A stretch of DNA of 59,497 bases from Rubellimicrobium sp. (GTDB lineage Bacteria; Pseudomonadota; Alphaproteobacteria; Rhodobacterales; Rhodobacteraceae), in NCBI GenBank assembly GCA_019454835.1, contig JACFNP010000017.1:1-59497 (forward strand), given 5' to 3'. The notes beneath the pieces are model-generated. The model did not search any database. It was not told the DNA's origin and was given only the letters and a program-made list of their open reading frames with translations. Every line of letters begins with the position of its first letter. The stretch's first letter is position 1. A program made the translations under genes and the position numbers. Below are positions 25,936 to 35,721 of the stretch, one piece after another.

Positions 25936-26394
25936 TCAGCCCTGCTTCTTCACCCAGCGGCCATCGTCCTCGGCCCAGTATTGCGCGGGCAGGCCCGCGT
26001 CCCTGACCGCGCGCCACAGGTTGCGGGCGTGGTCCAGTTCGGCGGGCGTGTTGGCGTCGAACACGGTGATCGCGCGGGCCAGCGCGGGGACTTCGTCCAT
26101 CGCCAAGGGCGCGGCATCGACCGTCACCACGCATTGCGGCGCGTTGCCCGCCGCCTGCCCGGCGACAGTCAAGAGCACCGGCTGGCGCGCGTCGTCGTCG
26201 CCACCGGCAAGACCATGCGCCAGAAAGCCCTCCTCGGGGCCAAGCCAGAGCGCGCGGTCCAGCGCCGCCATCCGCGCCGGGTCGCGGCCGCGCAGCTCGA
26301 TCCGCCAGCCGCGCGACAGGGCCAGCGGCAGCAGCCGGGTCAGGGCCACGTCAAGGGGCGTCGCGGTCAGGTGGTAGAACCAGACCTCGGACAT
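25936..26394 (-). CDS. holC: DNA polymerase III subunit chi
   Basis: The chi subunit links the clamp loader to single-stranded DNA-binding protein. The 152-residue length and the segments VWFYHLTATPLDVALTRLLPLAL, RGWRIELRGRDPARMAALDRALW and the C-terminal AQYWAEDDGRWVKKQ match the family. It follows pepA on the minus strand with a 34-bp gap, a standard pepA-holC pairing. Confidence 0.93.
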   Translation of the reverse strand: MSEVWFYHLTATPLDVALTRLLPLALSRGWRIELRGRDPARMAALDRALWLGPEEGFLAHGLAGGDDDARQPVLLTVAGQAAGNAPQCVVTVDAAPLAMDEVPALARAITVFDANTPAELDHARNLWRAVRDAGLPAQYWAEDDGRWVKKQG

Positions 26395-26428
26395 GGCTCA
26401 GCCCCGCGCAGCGCGGGCGGGCCTGCGC

Positions 26429-27898
26429 TCAGCCCGCCTCATAGCGGTCCGCGATCAGCCGGTTCAGCAGCATCACCCCCCAGCCGGTCGCCCCCTTGGG
26501 AGAGAGCACCCGGTCCGCGCCCGCCAGCGTCACCCCGGCGATGTCCATATGCGCCCAGGGCGTGCCGTCCTTGACGAAGCGGCGCAGGAATTCCGCCGCC
26601 ACGCAGGCGCCGCCCTCGCGGCCGCCCACGTTCTTCACGTCGGCGATGCGCGACTTCAGCCCCTCGGCATAGCCCTTGCCGAGCGGCATCCGCCAGGCGC
26701 CCTCGTCCTCGGCCCGCGCGGCGGCCTCGATCCCCGACCACAGCGCGTCGTCATTGGCAAAGACCCCGGCGAATTCGCCCCCCAGCGCCACCATCATCGC
26801 CCCGGTCAGCGTGGCAAGGTTCACCATCGCGCGCGGTGCAAAGCGTTCCTGCGCCAGCCACAGCGCATCGGCAAGCACCAGCCGCCCCTCGGCGTCGGTG
26901 TTCACGTTCTCGACCGTGTCGCCCTTCATCGAGCGCACCACGTCGCCGGGGCGGGTGGCATGGCCCGAAGGCATGTTCTCGACGATACCGACGACGCCGA
27001 CCACATTGGCCCGCGCCCGGCGCAGCGCCAACGTGCGCATGACGCCCGCGACGACCGCCGCGCCGCCCATGTCCATCGTCATCGCATCCATCCCGGCGGC
27101 GGGCTTGATGCTGATGCCGCCGGTGTCGAACACGACGCCCTTGCCGACCAGCGCCACCGGCGCCTCGTCGCCGCCGCCCTGCCAGCGCATGACGACGACA
27201 CGGGCGGGCGAGGCCGATCCCTGCGCCACCGAGAGCAGCAGCCGCATCCCGAGGCGTTCGATCTCGTCGGGTTCGAGGATCTCGACATCGAGGCCCAGTT
27301 CCTGCATCGCACCCAGCCGCGCGGCAAAATCGGTGGTGGTGAGGATGTTCGCAGGCTCGTTCACCAGGTCGCGGGTGAAGAACACGCCCTCGGCCAGCGC
27401 CGCCAGCGGCGCGGCGGCACGGGCGGCGTCCTCGGGGCGGGTGACGTGGAACGCAACGCCGCCCGCCGCGTCGCGCGTGTCGGTGCGGTGGGTGTCGAAG
27501 TCGTAGGCGCGCAGCGCCAGCCCGAAAGCGATGTCCTCGGGCCGCGCCGCCGCCCCGGCCAGCACGGTCAGATCGCCCTTGCCGCGCAGCCGGGCCAGCG
27601 CGGCACCGGCCTTGCGGGCCTCGGCCACCGTGGCCTTGCCCGGCAGCTTCACCACCACCAGCGCCTCGGCGGCAAGACCGGCGGGAAAGGCGATCTCGAA
27701 GCCGTCGCCCGCTTCGGCCTTCTCCCAGGTCTCGCCCGCGACCAGCCGCGCCAGCGCACGCCGCGCCCCCGGACCGATCAGCCGCCCCGCCGCGCCCGCG
27801 CGGCCGTCGGGCGGCACGACCAGGCCGATGCGGCCCTCGCGCGCGGGCAGGTCGGCAAGGTCCATGTCGTGAAAGCGGATGGCGAGGGGTTCGGTCAT
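26429..27898 (-). CDS. pepA: leucyl aminopeptidase
   Basis: Cytosolic M17 di-metal aminopeptidase, 489 residues. Metal and active-site motifs: VALVGKGVVFDTGGISIKPA (lysine and aspartate ligands), MDMGGAAVV, and the family signature NTDAEGRLVLADAL. The start at 27896-27898 follows from the conserved length; the longer frame upstream is not conserved. First gene of pepA-holC. Confidence 0.95.
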   Translation of the reverse strand: MTEPLAIRFHDMDLADLPAREGRIGLVVPPDGRAGAAGRLIGPGARRALARLVAGETWEKAEAGDGFEIAFPAGLAAEALVVVKLPGKATVAEARKAGAALARLRGKGDLTVLAGAAARPEDIAFGLALRAYDFDTHRTDTRDAAGGVAFHVTRPEDAARAAAPLAALAEGVFFTRDLVNEPANILTTTDFAARLGAMQELGLDVEILEPDEIERLGMRLLLSVAQGSASPARVVVMRWQGGGDEAPVALVGKGVVFDTGGISIKPAAGMDAMTMDMGGAAVVAGVMRTLALRRARANVVGVVGIVENMPSGHATRPGDVVRSMKGDTVENVNTDAEGRLVLADALWLAQERFAPRAMVNLATLTGAMMVALGGEFAGVFANDDALWSGIEAAARAEDEGAWRMPLGKGYAEGLKSRIADVKNVGGREGGACVAAEFLRRFVKDGTPWAHMDIAGVTLAGADRVLSPKGATGWGVMLLNRLIADRYEAG

Positions 27899-27963
27899 GT
27901 CAGTGTCCTGCGCAGGGAATGGCGCAAGGACTAGCCCCGCAGGCCACGGATGACCAGATCGCA

Positions 27964-28273
27964 GTTCAAACCGGCACGGCAATCGGGCGACCTGCGGCTG
28001 CGCGGGCTGGCACGGCACCGCCGCCCGCAATTCCCGTCATTGCGAACGTAGTGAAGCAACCCCGACCGCTCATTCAATACGGTCGAGGTTGCTTCGTAGG
28101 CTGCGCCTCCTCGCAATGACGGGGGAAAAGCGCATCGTCATTGCGAGCCGCAAGCCGAAGCAACCCCGACCGCTCACACGCGACATCGGGATTGCTTCGT
28201 CGCCTGCGGCTCCTCGCGGGTGACGGGATATGACGGAATATGGCGTTCGCCCGATTGCCCTGTTCAAACCGGC
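27964..28273. mobile_element. MITE-like unit: two family A repeats between 12-bp direct repeats
   Basis: GTTCAAACCGGC occurs at 27964-27975 and 28262-28273. The sequence just inside reads ACGGCAATCGGGCGA on the left and, inverted, AGGGCAATCGGGCGA on the right, the same terminus as at 17 kb. Palindromes at 28035-28121 and 28136-28225 fill the interior. Removing 27976-28273 would restore one uninterrupted copy of the 12-mer. The unit occupies the divergent pepA/lptF region and lies about 50 bases before the lptF start. Confidence 0.78.
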
Positions 28274-28321
28274 GCCACACTCGGCTAGGTCTGGGGCGGG
28301 TGTTCCGGGGGCTGTCACGGC

Positions 28322-29455
28322 GTGACGCGATTCGACCGATATTTCCTGCGCCGGCAGATCGCGGTCTTCGGCTTCTTCGCGCTGGTGCTGGTGATGCTTT
28401 ACTGGATCAACCGCGCGGTGATCCTGTTCGACCAGCTTATCGCCGACGGGCAGTCGGCGATGGTGTTCCTCGAACTCAGCCTGCTGTCGCTGCCGGGAAT
28501 CGTGGCGACGATCCTGCCGATTTCGGCCTTTGTCGCCACGCTCTACGCGACCAACCGGCTGGCGGCGGATTCCGAGCTGGTCGTGGCGCAGTCGGCGGGG
28601 ACATCGCCCTTCCGGCTGGCGCGCGGGGTCGTCGTCTTCGGGCTGGTCGCGGCGGCGATGATGGCGGTGCTGGGCAACCTGCTGGTGCCGATGGCCACCG
28701 CCGGGCTGAACGCCCGTCAGGCCGAGATCGCCCATTCCGCCACCGCCCGGCTTCTGCACGAAGGCCAGTTCCTGAACCCCGCCGAGGGCATCACCCTCTA
28801 TATCCGCGAGGTCACTCCCGAGGGCGAGCTGCACAATCTCTTTCTCGAGGACGACCGTGACCCCGACATGCGCGTGACCTACACCGCCGGGCGCGCCTGG
28901 CTGGTCCGCTCGGAAGGCGGCACCGGCGCGACCGGCGCGCGGCTCGTGATGATCGACGGCACGCTGCAGCAACTCGCGCTGCCCGAGGGACGGCTGATGA
29001 CCACCGGCTTCGACGACATGGTCTATGACGTGAGCGCGCTTTTGCCCGCCGCATCGACGCGCGGGCGCAACCTGCGCGAGGTATCGACGGCGGAACTGCT
29101 GCACCCGACCGAAGCGCTGGTGCAGGAGACCGGGCGCAGCCTGCGCCAGCTTCGCATCGAGGGCCATGGCCGGATCGCCGATCCGGTGCTGACGGCGGCG
29201 GGTGCGCTCATGGGATTTGCGGCGCTGATGCTGGGCGGGTTCAGCCGCAAGGGCCACTGGTGGCAGATCGGTCTCGCCATCGGGCTGGTGCTCATGGTCA
29301 AGGCGATCGAGGCGACGGCGGACACGCTGGCCGCGCGCGGTGCCGCAGGCTGGCCGGTGATCTACCTGCCCGCGACCGTCACCTTCCTTCTGGCGGCCGC
29401 CTTCCTGTGGTGGGTCTCGGCGCCGCATCCCGCGGCCCGCAGGCAGGTCGCATGA
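28322..29455 (+). CDS. lptF: LPS export ABC transporter permease LptF
   Basis: Inner-membrane permease of the Lpt machine that moves lipopolysaccharide to the outer membrane, 377 residues. Three helices lie at each end (about 10-115 and 280-365) around a periplasmic beta-jellyroll domain. TRFDRYFLRRQIAVFGFF and NRLAADSELVVAQSAGTSP are family signatures. The start is GTG at 28322. It overlaps lptG by four bases. Confidence 0.94.
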   Translation: MTRFDRYFLRRQIAVFGFFALVLVMLYWINRAVILFDQLIADGQSAMVFLELSLLSLPGIVATILPISAFVATLYATNRLAADSELVVAQSAGTSPFRLARGVVVFGLVAAAMMAVLGNLLVPMATAGLNARQAEIAHSATARLLHEGQFLNPAEGITLYIREVTPEGELHNLFLEDDRDPDMRVTYTAGRAWLVRSEGGTGATGARLVMIDGTLQQLALPEGRLMTTGFDDMVYDVSALLPAASTRGRNLREVSTAELLHPTEALVQETGRSLRQLRIEGHGRIADPVLTAAGALMGFAALMLGGFSRKGHWWQIGLAIGLVLMVKAIEATADTLAARGAAGWPVIYLPATVTFLLAAAFLWWVSAPHPAARRQVA

Positions 29456-30516
29456 GACTGCATCTCTATCTCGCCCGCCGCTTTCTGGCGACCTTCGCCG
29501 CCGTCGCGGGCGGCTTCCTTGCCGTCATCGTGCTCGTCGACCTGATCGAGGGCGCCCGGCGCGGCACCGGCGGCGCGCTGCGCGCCGCGCTGCTTCATGC
29601 GCCGGGCGCGTTCCAGAGCGTCCTGCCGCTGGTGATGATCCTTGCCAGCGTCGCGCTGTTTCTGGCCCTGGCGCGGTCGTCGGAACTGGTGGCGGTGCGG
29701 GCGGCGGGGCGCTCGGCGATCACCGCGCTGATGGCGCCGCTGGCCGCGGCACTGGTGCTGGCGCTGGTGGCCATGATCGCGCTTGGCCCGATGGTCGCGG
29801 CGACCAGCCGCGCCATCGAACAGGACCGGGGCGGCGGCAATTCGGCACTGGCCATGAACGAGGGCGGCCTCTGGCTGCGGCAGGGGGACGCGAACGGGCA
29901 GACGGTGATCCATGCCGCGCGATCCGGCGCCGGGGGCACGGTTCTCGAGGAGGTGTCGTTTCTGGGCTTCGCCGCCGACGGCCGCCCCGAGACCCGGATC
30001 GAGGCCGCGCGCGCCACCTTGCACGACGGGGCCTGGCAGATCGAGGCGGCGCGGGTCTGGCCGCTGACAGCCGCCAATCCCGAAGCCGCGGTCGCGCAGC
30101 ACGCGCGCATGACGCTGCCTGCGACGCTGACCGCCGAGGACATCCGCGATTCCTTTGCAGGCCCCGAGACCATCGCCATCTGGGACCTGCCCGATTTCAT
30201 CGCCCGGCTGCGCGCCGCCGGGTTCCAGGCGCGCCAGCACGAGGTGCATCTTCAGGGCGAGCTGGCGCAACCGCTGCTGCTGATCGCCATGGTGATGATC
30301 GGCGCGGCCTTCACCATGCGCCCGCAGCGCGGCGGGCGCACCGGGCTGATGGTGCTGGTCGCGGTCTGCCTGGCCTTCGGCGTGCATTTCCTGCGCAACT
30401 TCGCCCGCATCCTTGGCGACGCCGGGCAGATCCCCCCTGCCCTTGCCGCCTGGGCACCGCCGCTGGCCGCCGTGGCGCTGGCGCTGGCGCTGCTCTTGCA
30501 GTTCGAGGACGGCTGA
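29452..30516 (+). CDS. lptG: LPS export ABC transporter permease LptG
   Basis: Partner permease to LptF, 354 residues with the same six-helix plus jellyroll plan. LYLARRFLATFAAVAGGFLAVI is the first helix, and LARSSELVAVRAAGRS is the coupling region that contacts the LptB ATPase. It starts in ATGA with lptF and ends in TGATG with lptD, so the three are translated together. lptB and lptC lie outside the window. Confidence 0.94.
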   Translation: MRLHLYLARRFLATFAAVAGGFLAVIVLVDLIEGARRGTGGALRAALLHAPGAFQSVLPLVMILASVALFLALARSSELVAVRAAGRSAITALMAPLAAALVLALVAMIALGPMVAATSRAIEQDRGGGNSALAMNEGGLWLRQGDANGQTVIHAARSGAGGTVLEEVSFLGFAADGRPETRIEAARATLHDGAWQIEAARVWPLTAANPEAAVAQHARMTLPATLTAEDIRDSFAGPETIAIWDLPDFIARLRAAGFQARQHEVHLQGELAQPLLLIAMVMIGAAFTMRPQRGGRTGLMVLVAVCLAFGVHFLRNFARILGDAGQIPPALAAWAPPLAAVALALALLLQFEDG

Positions 30517-32570
30517 TGCGGTGGCTGCTTGTCCTTGTCGCGCTGCTGCTGCCGGGTCTGGCCCATGCGCAGGCGCTGGCGACGCTGGTGGCCGACCGCA
30601 TCGAGATCGCGGCGGGCGGGCAACTGGTCGCCGAGGGCGGGGTCGAGGTGTTCCACGAGGGCACGCGCCTGTCGGCCCACGCGATCCGCTACGATCCGGC
30701 GCATGACCTGCTGACCATCGAGGGGCCGATCTACATCGTCACGCCCGAAGGCGACGTGTTCGCCGCCGACCGCGCGGAACTGGACCCGCGCCTCGAGAAC
30801 GGCATCCTGCGCGGCGCACGGCTGGTGCTGGACGAGCGGCTGCAACTGGCCGCCAACCGCATCGACCGCGCCGGGGGGCGCCTGACCCAGCTTTCGCGCG
30901 TCGCCGTCACCTCCTGCGCGGTCTGCGGCACCCGGCGCCCCTTGTGGGAAATCCGCTCCACCCGCGTCGTCCACGACGAGGACGCGCACCAGCTTCATTT
31001 CGAGAACGCGACGCTGCGGGTGCGGGGCGTGCCGGTGCTCTGGCTGCCGTGGATGCGGCTGCCCGACCCGACCCTCGACCGGGCGGCGGGCCTCATGGTG
31101 CCGGAGTTGCGGCTGTCGTCGAACCTCGGCGCCGGGCTGGCGCTGCCGGTGTTCATCCCCATTGGCGCCAGCCGCGACCTGCGCGTCACGCCCTATGCCT
31201 CGGCGCTGACCCGGACGCTCGAGACGCGCTTTCGCCATGCGCTGCTGACCGGCAGCTACCAGATCGAGGGCGCGGTCTCGGACGACGACCTCGGCCACGA
31301 CCGGCTGCGCGGCTATCTCGCCGCGCGCGGCAGCTTTCGCCCGGCGCCGGGCACGCAGCTTTCGTTCGACCTGATCGCCGCCAGCGACCGCGCCTATCTG
31401 GCCGACTACGGCATCTCGGACCGCGACCGCCTGCCCTCGCGGCTGAGCTATGTGCATGTCGAGGCCGACCGTCTGGCCAGCGCCGACCTTGCGCTGTGGC
31501 AGAGCCTGCGCACCGGCGAATCAAGCGCGAGCCTGCCGCCCGTGGTGTTCGGCGCCACGATCGAGCGGCGCCGCCCGCTTGGCCCCGGCACGCTGACCCT
31601 GTCGGCCGAGACGCTGGCCTTCGCGCGGCTTGCCTCGGGCACCGGCGACGACGCCCGCGACGTGTGGCGGCTGGGCGCCGGTGCCGACTGGCGCGTCGCC
31701 GGGGCGACCCGTGGCGGGCTGGTCGTCGAGGGCGAGGCCGGGCTGGCGCTGCAATGGCGGCAGGTCCGCGACGATCCGGCCTGGGACGACACGCTTGTCA
31801 CCTGGCGCCCGCATCTCGGCATGACGATCCGCTATCCGCTGGTCCGCGCGGGCAGCCGCTACACCGACACGCTGGAACCCGCGCTGGCGCTGGGCTGGGC
31901 ACCCGCCTGGGGCGATGCGGTGCCCCCCGAGGACGCGGCGCGGCGCATGATCGACGCGGGCAGCATCCTGTCGCTGCATCGCGGCTCGGGCGAGGACCGC
32001 GCGCCTGCGGGGACCAGCGCCGCCGCCCTGCTGACCTGGACGCGCAGCGGCGCCGACGGCACCGCCGCGCTGGGCTTCGGCGTGATCGCCGACGACCTGC
32101 GCCCCGAGCCGCGCTATCTGGTGTCGGCCAGCGCCGACACGGCGGCGGGCTTTCGCCTGATGGGCCGGGCGCTGTTCGACCAGAGCCTCGATCTGACCGA
32201 GACCGAGACGATCATCGACTGGCATGCCCGGCGCTACGACCTGTCGGCGCGCCACCTGTGGCTGGCGCCCGCCTCGGACGGCAGCAGCACCCCCGGCGTC
32301 TCCGAGGTGCTGGCGCAGGCGTCGTGGCGCGTGAGCGACGCCTGGCAGGTCAGCCTCGGCGGTCGCTACGACATCGAGGGCGCGGCGCCGATCCGGGCGG
32401 ACCTTGGCCTTGCCTGGTCGAATGAATGCGTGACGGTGGACGTGTCGCTCTCGCATCGCTACACGGAAGCGGGAACCTCGGACCCGGCGACGCAACTTGG
32501 CCTGTCGGTGCGGCTGACCGGGTTTTCCACCGGCGGTGCCCGGATAAGGGCAGCCGGATGCGCAGGCTGA
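30516..32570 (+). CDS. lptD: LPS-assembly outer membrane protein LptD
   Basis: Outer-membrane beta-barrel that inserts LPS into the outer leaflet, 684 residues with a signal peptide (MRWLLVLVALLLPGLAHA). An N-terminal OstA/jellyroll domain (about 25-150) is followed by the barrel. Cysteines at VTSCAVCG and near the C-terminus (SNECVTVD, RAAGCAG) may form the disulfides that activate the barrel. It is in a continuous operon with lptFG and followed by a SurA-type chaperone, the usual order. Confidence 0.94.
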   Translation: MRWLLVLVALLLPGLAHAQALATLVADRIEIAAGGQLVAEGGVEVFHEGTRLSAHAIRYDPAHDLLTIEGPIYIVTPEGDVFAADRAELDPRLENGILRGARLVLDERLQLAANRIDRAGGRLTQLSRVAVTSCAVCGTRRPLWEIRSTRVVHDEDAHQLHFENATLRVRGVPVLWLPWMRLPDPTLDRAAGLMVPELRLSSNLGAGLALPVFIPIGASRDLRVTPYASALTRTLETRFRHALLTGSYQIEGAVSDDDLGHDRLRGYLAARGSFRPAPGTQLSFDLIAASDRAYLADYGISDRDRLPSRLSYVHVEADRLASADLALWQSLRTGESSASLPPVVFGATIERRRPLGPGTLTLSAETLAFARLASGTGDDARDVWRLGAGADWRVAGATRGGLVVEGEAGLALQWRQVRDDPAWDDTLVTWRPHLGMTIRYPLVRAGSRYTDTLEPALALGWAPAWGDAVPPEDAARRMIDAGSILSLHRGSGEDRAPAGTSAAALLTWTRSGADGTAALGFGVIADDLRPEPRYLVSASADTAAGFRLMGRALFDQSLDLTETETIIDWHARRYDLSARHLWLAPASDGSSTPGVSEVLAQASWRVSDAWQVSLGGRYDIEGAAPIRADLGLAWSNECVTVDVSLSHRYTEAGTSDPATQLGLSVRLTGFSTGGARIRAAGCAG

Positions 32571-32590
32571 GACACACGCGGGAGAAGCGG

Positions 32591-33787
32591 ATGCGTAACC
32601 TTGCAGGGCTGGTCATCGCGGGGGCGCTGGCGCTTCTGGGCAGCGTCGCGGCCGCGCAGGGCATGTTCTCGGCGGTCATCACCGTCAACGACCGTGCCAT
32701 TACCGGCTATGAAATCGACCAGCGCCTGCGCCTGCTCGAGGCGTTCCGCACGCCGGGCGATCTGCCTCGCCTTGCGCGCACGCAACTGGTCGAGGACCGG
32801 CTGAAGCAGGCCGAGATGGACCGCGCCGGGCTGCGCCTGACCGACGAGGGCCTTGGCCGTGCGATGGAGGAATTCGCCTCGCGCGCCAACCTGACCCGCG
32901 ACCAGTTCATCGGCACACTGGCGCAGATGGGCGTCGCCGAGGAAACGATCCGCGATTACGTCGCGGTGAACGCCTCGTGGCGCGACTATGTGCGCGCCCG
33001 CTACGGCGCGCGCGTCACGGTAAGCGATGCCGACATCGACTTTGCGCTCGAACGCATGGGCCAGTCGAATTCGGGCGTCTCGGTCCTGCTGAGCGAAATC
33101 ATCATCCCCGCCCCGCCGCCCGATGCCGCGCGGGTGACGGCACTGGCCGAACAGATTTCCCGCTATACCTCGCAGGGCGCGTTCGAGGCCGCCGCGCGGC
33201 AATATTCGGCGCTGCCCTCACGCGACCAGGGCGGGCGGATCGACTGGATGCCGCTTGCGAACCTGCCCGAGCCGCTGCACCCGCTGCTGCTGGGCCTCGC
33301 GCCGGGTCAGGTGACGCCGCCGATCCAGATCGAGGGCGCCGTCGCGCTGTTCCAGATGCGCGCGGTGCGCGAGGGCGCGCAGGTGCCGCAGGCCATCGCG
33401 CTGGTCGATTACGCGGTCTTTCACGCCGCAAGCCGGGCCGAGGCCGCGCAGGTCGCGGCGCGCATCGACACCTGCGACGATCTTTATGGCGTGGCGCAGG
33501 GCCTGCCGCCCGAGCGGCTGGAACGCCAGGAGGTCGCGCCTGCGGCGATCCCGCAGGATGTGGCGCTGGAACTGGCGCGGCTCGACCGCGACGAAATCTC
33601 GACCGCGCTTTCCGAACCGGACGGCAGCGGCACGCGGCTGGTGATGCTCTGCCACCGCACGCCGGTCGCGGCGCAGGGGGCCAGCCGTGACGACGTGGCC
33701 AACCAGATCCGGGGCGAGCGGTTGCAGGGTTATGCCGATGCGCTGGTCGCGGACCTGCGCGCCTCGGCGGTGATTACCGGCGAATGA
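32591..33787 (+). CDS. surA: SurA-like periplasmic chaperone / peptidyl-prolyl isomerase
   Basis: A 398-residue periplasmic chaperone for outer-membrane proteins. It has a signal peptide (about 1-22), the N-terminal SurA helical domain starting SAVITVNDRAITGYEIDQRLRLLEAF, and one parvulin domain (about 165-265; LSEIIIPAP, GGRIDWMPLANLPEPL, GQVTPPIQ). The C-terminal part is divergent. GGAGAA lies before the ATG at 32591; an ATG at 32558, overlapping the lptD end, is an alternative. It overlaps pdxA by four bases. Confidence 0.88.
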   Translation: MRNLAGLVIAGALALLGSVAAAQGMFSAVITVNDRAITGYEIDQRLRLLEAFRTPGDLPRLARTQLVEDRLKQAEMDRAGLRLTDEGLGRAMEEFASRANLTRDQFIGTLAQMGVAEETIRDYVAVNASWRDYVRARYGARVTVSDADIDFALERMGQSNSGVSVLLSEIIIPAPPPDAARVTALAEQISRYTSQGAFEAAARQYSALPSRDQGGRIDWMPLANLPEPLHPLLLGLAPGQVTPPIQIEGAVALFQMRAVREGAQVPQAIALVDYAVFHAASRAEAAQVAARIDTCDDLYGVAQGLPPERLERQEVAPAAIPQDVALELARLDRDEISTALSEPDGSGTRLVMLCHRTPVAAQGASRDDVANQIRGERLQGYADALVADLRASAVITGE

Positions 33788-34746
33788 CCGTCATCATCTC
33801 CTGCGGGGAACCGGCGGGGATCGGCCCCGAGGTCGCCGCGCGCGCCTTTGCGGCGCTGGGGGGCGAGGTGACGCTGGCCCTGATCGGCGACCCGCGCCAC
33901 CTGCCCGAAGGCACGCGCTGGCAGGCGATCGACGCGCCCGAGGCCGCCGCCGGGGTTGCGCCGGGCATCCTGCCGGTGCTGGCGCGCGACTTCGGCCCCC
34001 CGGCCACGCCCGGCGTGCCGGTTGCCGCCCATGCCGCGCATGTGGTCGCGGCGATCCGCGAGGGGGCGGAACTGTGCATGGCGGGCCGCGCCGCAGCACT
34101 GGTGACGGCGCCGATCCACAAGAAGGCGCTGGCCGACGGCGCGGGCTTCGCCTTTCCCGGCCATACCGAATTTCTGGCCCGTCTGGCCGGTGACGTGCCG
34201 GTGGTGATGATGCTGGCGGGCGAAGGGCTGCGGGTGGTGCCGGTGACGATCCACATGCCGCTGCGCGAGGTGCCCGCGCGCCTAACCCCCGACCTGCTGC
34301 GCCAGACCATCGAGATCACCGCCGCCGCGCTGGCGCGCGACTTCGGCCTTGCCCGTCCGCGCATCGCGGTGGCGGGGCTGAATCCCCATGCGGGCGAAGG
34401 CGGGCGGATGGGGGACGAGGAGGCGGTGCTGATTTCCCCGGTGCTCGACGCCCTGCGCGCCGAGGGGCTGGACATCACCGGCCCCCTGCCCGCCGACACG
34501 ATGTTCCACCCGGCGGCACGGGCGCGTTACAATGTGGCAATCTGCATGTATCACGATCAGGCGCTGATCCCGATCAAGACCGTCGATTTCGCAGGCGGCG
34601 TGAACGTGACGCTCGGCCTGCCCTTCGTGCGCACCTCGCCCGACCACGGCACCGCCTTCGACATCGCGGGCAAGGGGCTGGCCGATCCGTCCAGCATGAT
34701 CGCCGCGATCCGCATGGCCGCCGACATGGCCCGGCGCCGGGCATGA
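33784..34746 (+). CDS. pdxA: 4-hydroxythreonine-4-phosphate dehydrogenase
   Basis: NAD-dependent enzyme of the DXP-dependent vitamin B6 pathway, 320 residues. Signatures: [12 protein letters not shown] (6-17), [18 protein letters not shown] and the metal-binding [14 protein letters not shown], then [14 protein letters not shown]. It overlaps surA and rsmA by four bases each. The order surA-pdxA-rsmA is widely conserved. Confidence 0.95.
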   Translation: MTVIISCGEPAGIGPEVAARAFAALGGEVTLALIGDPRHLPEGTRWQAIDAPEAAAGVAPGILPVLARDFGPPATPGVPVAAHAAHVVAAIREGAELCMAGRAAALVTAPIHKKALADGAGFAFPGHTEFLARLAGDVPVVMMLAGEGLRVVPVTIHMPLREVPARLTPDLLRQTIEITAAALARDFGLARPRIAVAGLNPHAGEGGRMGDEEAVLISPVLDALRAEGLDITGPLPADTMFHPAARARYNVAICMYHDQALIPIKTVDFAGGVNVTLGLPFVRTSPDHGTAFDIAGKGLADPSSMIAAIRMAADMARRRA

Positions 34747-35588
34747 GCACGCCCGACGGGCTGCCGCCCCTGCGCGAGGTGATCGCCGCGCACGGGCTGT
34801 CGGCGAAAAAGGCGCTGGGGCAGAATTTCATCCTCGATCTGAACCTGACCGCCCGCATCGCGCGGGCTGCCGGTGATCTGGCCGGATCGGACGTGATCGA
34901 GATCGGCCCCGGCCCCGGCGGCCTGACGCGCGGCCTGCTGATGGAGGGTGCGCGCCGGGTGCTGGCCATCGAGAAGGACGCGCGCTGCCTGCCTGCGCTG
35001 GCGCAGATCGCCGCGCATTATCCGGGACGGCTGCAGGTGGTCGAGGGAGACGCGCTGGACATCGACCCGCTGGCGCACGGGCTGCAGCCGCCGATCCGCA
35101 TCTGCGCAAACCTGCCCTACAATGTCGGCACCGAACTGCTGGTGCGCTGGCTGACCCCGCCCGTCTGGCCGCCGTTCTGGGCATCGCTCACGCTGATGTT
35201 CCAGCGCGAGGTGGCGCAGAGGATCGTGGCGCAGCCGGGCAGCCGCGATTACGGGCGGCTGTCGATCCTCGCGCAATGGCGGGCGGATGTGCGGGTGGTG
35301 CTGGAGCTGCCGCCGCAGGCGTTTACACCGCCGCCGAAAGTGTCGTCCTCGGTGGTCCACCTGAGCGCCCTGCCCGCGCCGCGCTTTCCCGCCGACGCGC
35401 GGGTGCTGTCGCGCGTGGTGGCCGCCGCCTTCGGCCAGCGCCGCAAGATGCTGCGCGCCTCGCTGCGCGCGCTGCACCCGCAGATCGCCGACCTGCTTGC
35501 CACCGCAGGCATCGCGCCCACGCAGCGGGCCGAGGAAATCGGGATCGAACAGTTCTGCGCGCTGGCACGGGCACTGGCCGAGGCGTGA
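34743..35588 (+). CDS. rsmA: 16S rRNA (adenine 1518/1519-N6) dimethyltransferase
   Basis: Dimethylates the two adjacent adenosines near the 3' end of 16S rRNA during 30S assembly. The 281-residue protein has [11 protein letters not shown], the SAM motif [15 protein letters not shown] and the catalytic NLPYN. Last gene of the lptF-to-rsmA operon. A family B repeat follows and separates it from the convergent DUF4167 gene. Confidence 0.95.
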   Translation: MSTPDGLPPLREVIAAHGLSAKKALGQNFILDLNLTARIARAAGDLAGSDVIEIGPGPGGLTRGLLMEGARRVLAIEKDARCLPALAQIAAHYPGRLQVVEGDALDIDPLAHGLQPPIRICANLPYNVGTELLVRWLTPPVWPPFWASLTLMFQREVAQRIVAQPGSRDYGRLSILAQWRADVRVVLELPPQAFTPPPKVSSSVVHLSALPAPRFPADARVLSRVVAAAFGQRRKMLRASLRALHPQIADLLATAGIAPTQRAEEIGIEQFCALARALAEA

Positions 35589-35617
35589 GGGGGGGGGCGC
35601 CGCCGCCCTCAGCCCCG

Positions 35618-35714
35618 GCGGGTCGCGTCATCCATGATTCGGCGGAACCGCCAGGACCCTTTGTTTTGCGCATTGTCGCGGGCGCCAAATGTTCCATTTG
35701 GCTGCGAAATGCTC
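35618..35714 (+). repeat. family B hairpin repeat with compensated stem
   Basis: The core at 35668-35714 matches the copies at 6953 and 7013 except in the stem. There GCCGGATG/CATCCGGC has become GCCAAATG/CATTTGGC, so both arms changed and pairing is fully kept. The extension GGGTCGCGTCATCCATGATTC lies at 35620-35640. It sits in the convergent gap between rsmA and the DUF4167 gene. Confidence 0.85.
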
Positions 35715-35721
35715 TCGCCCC

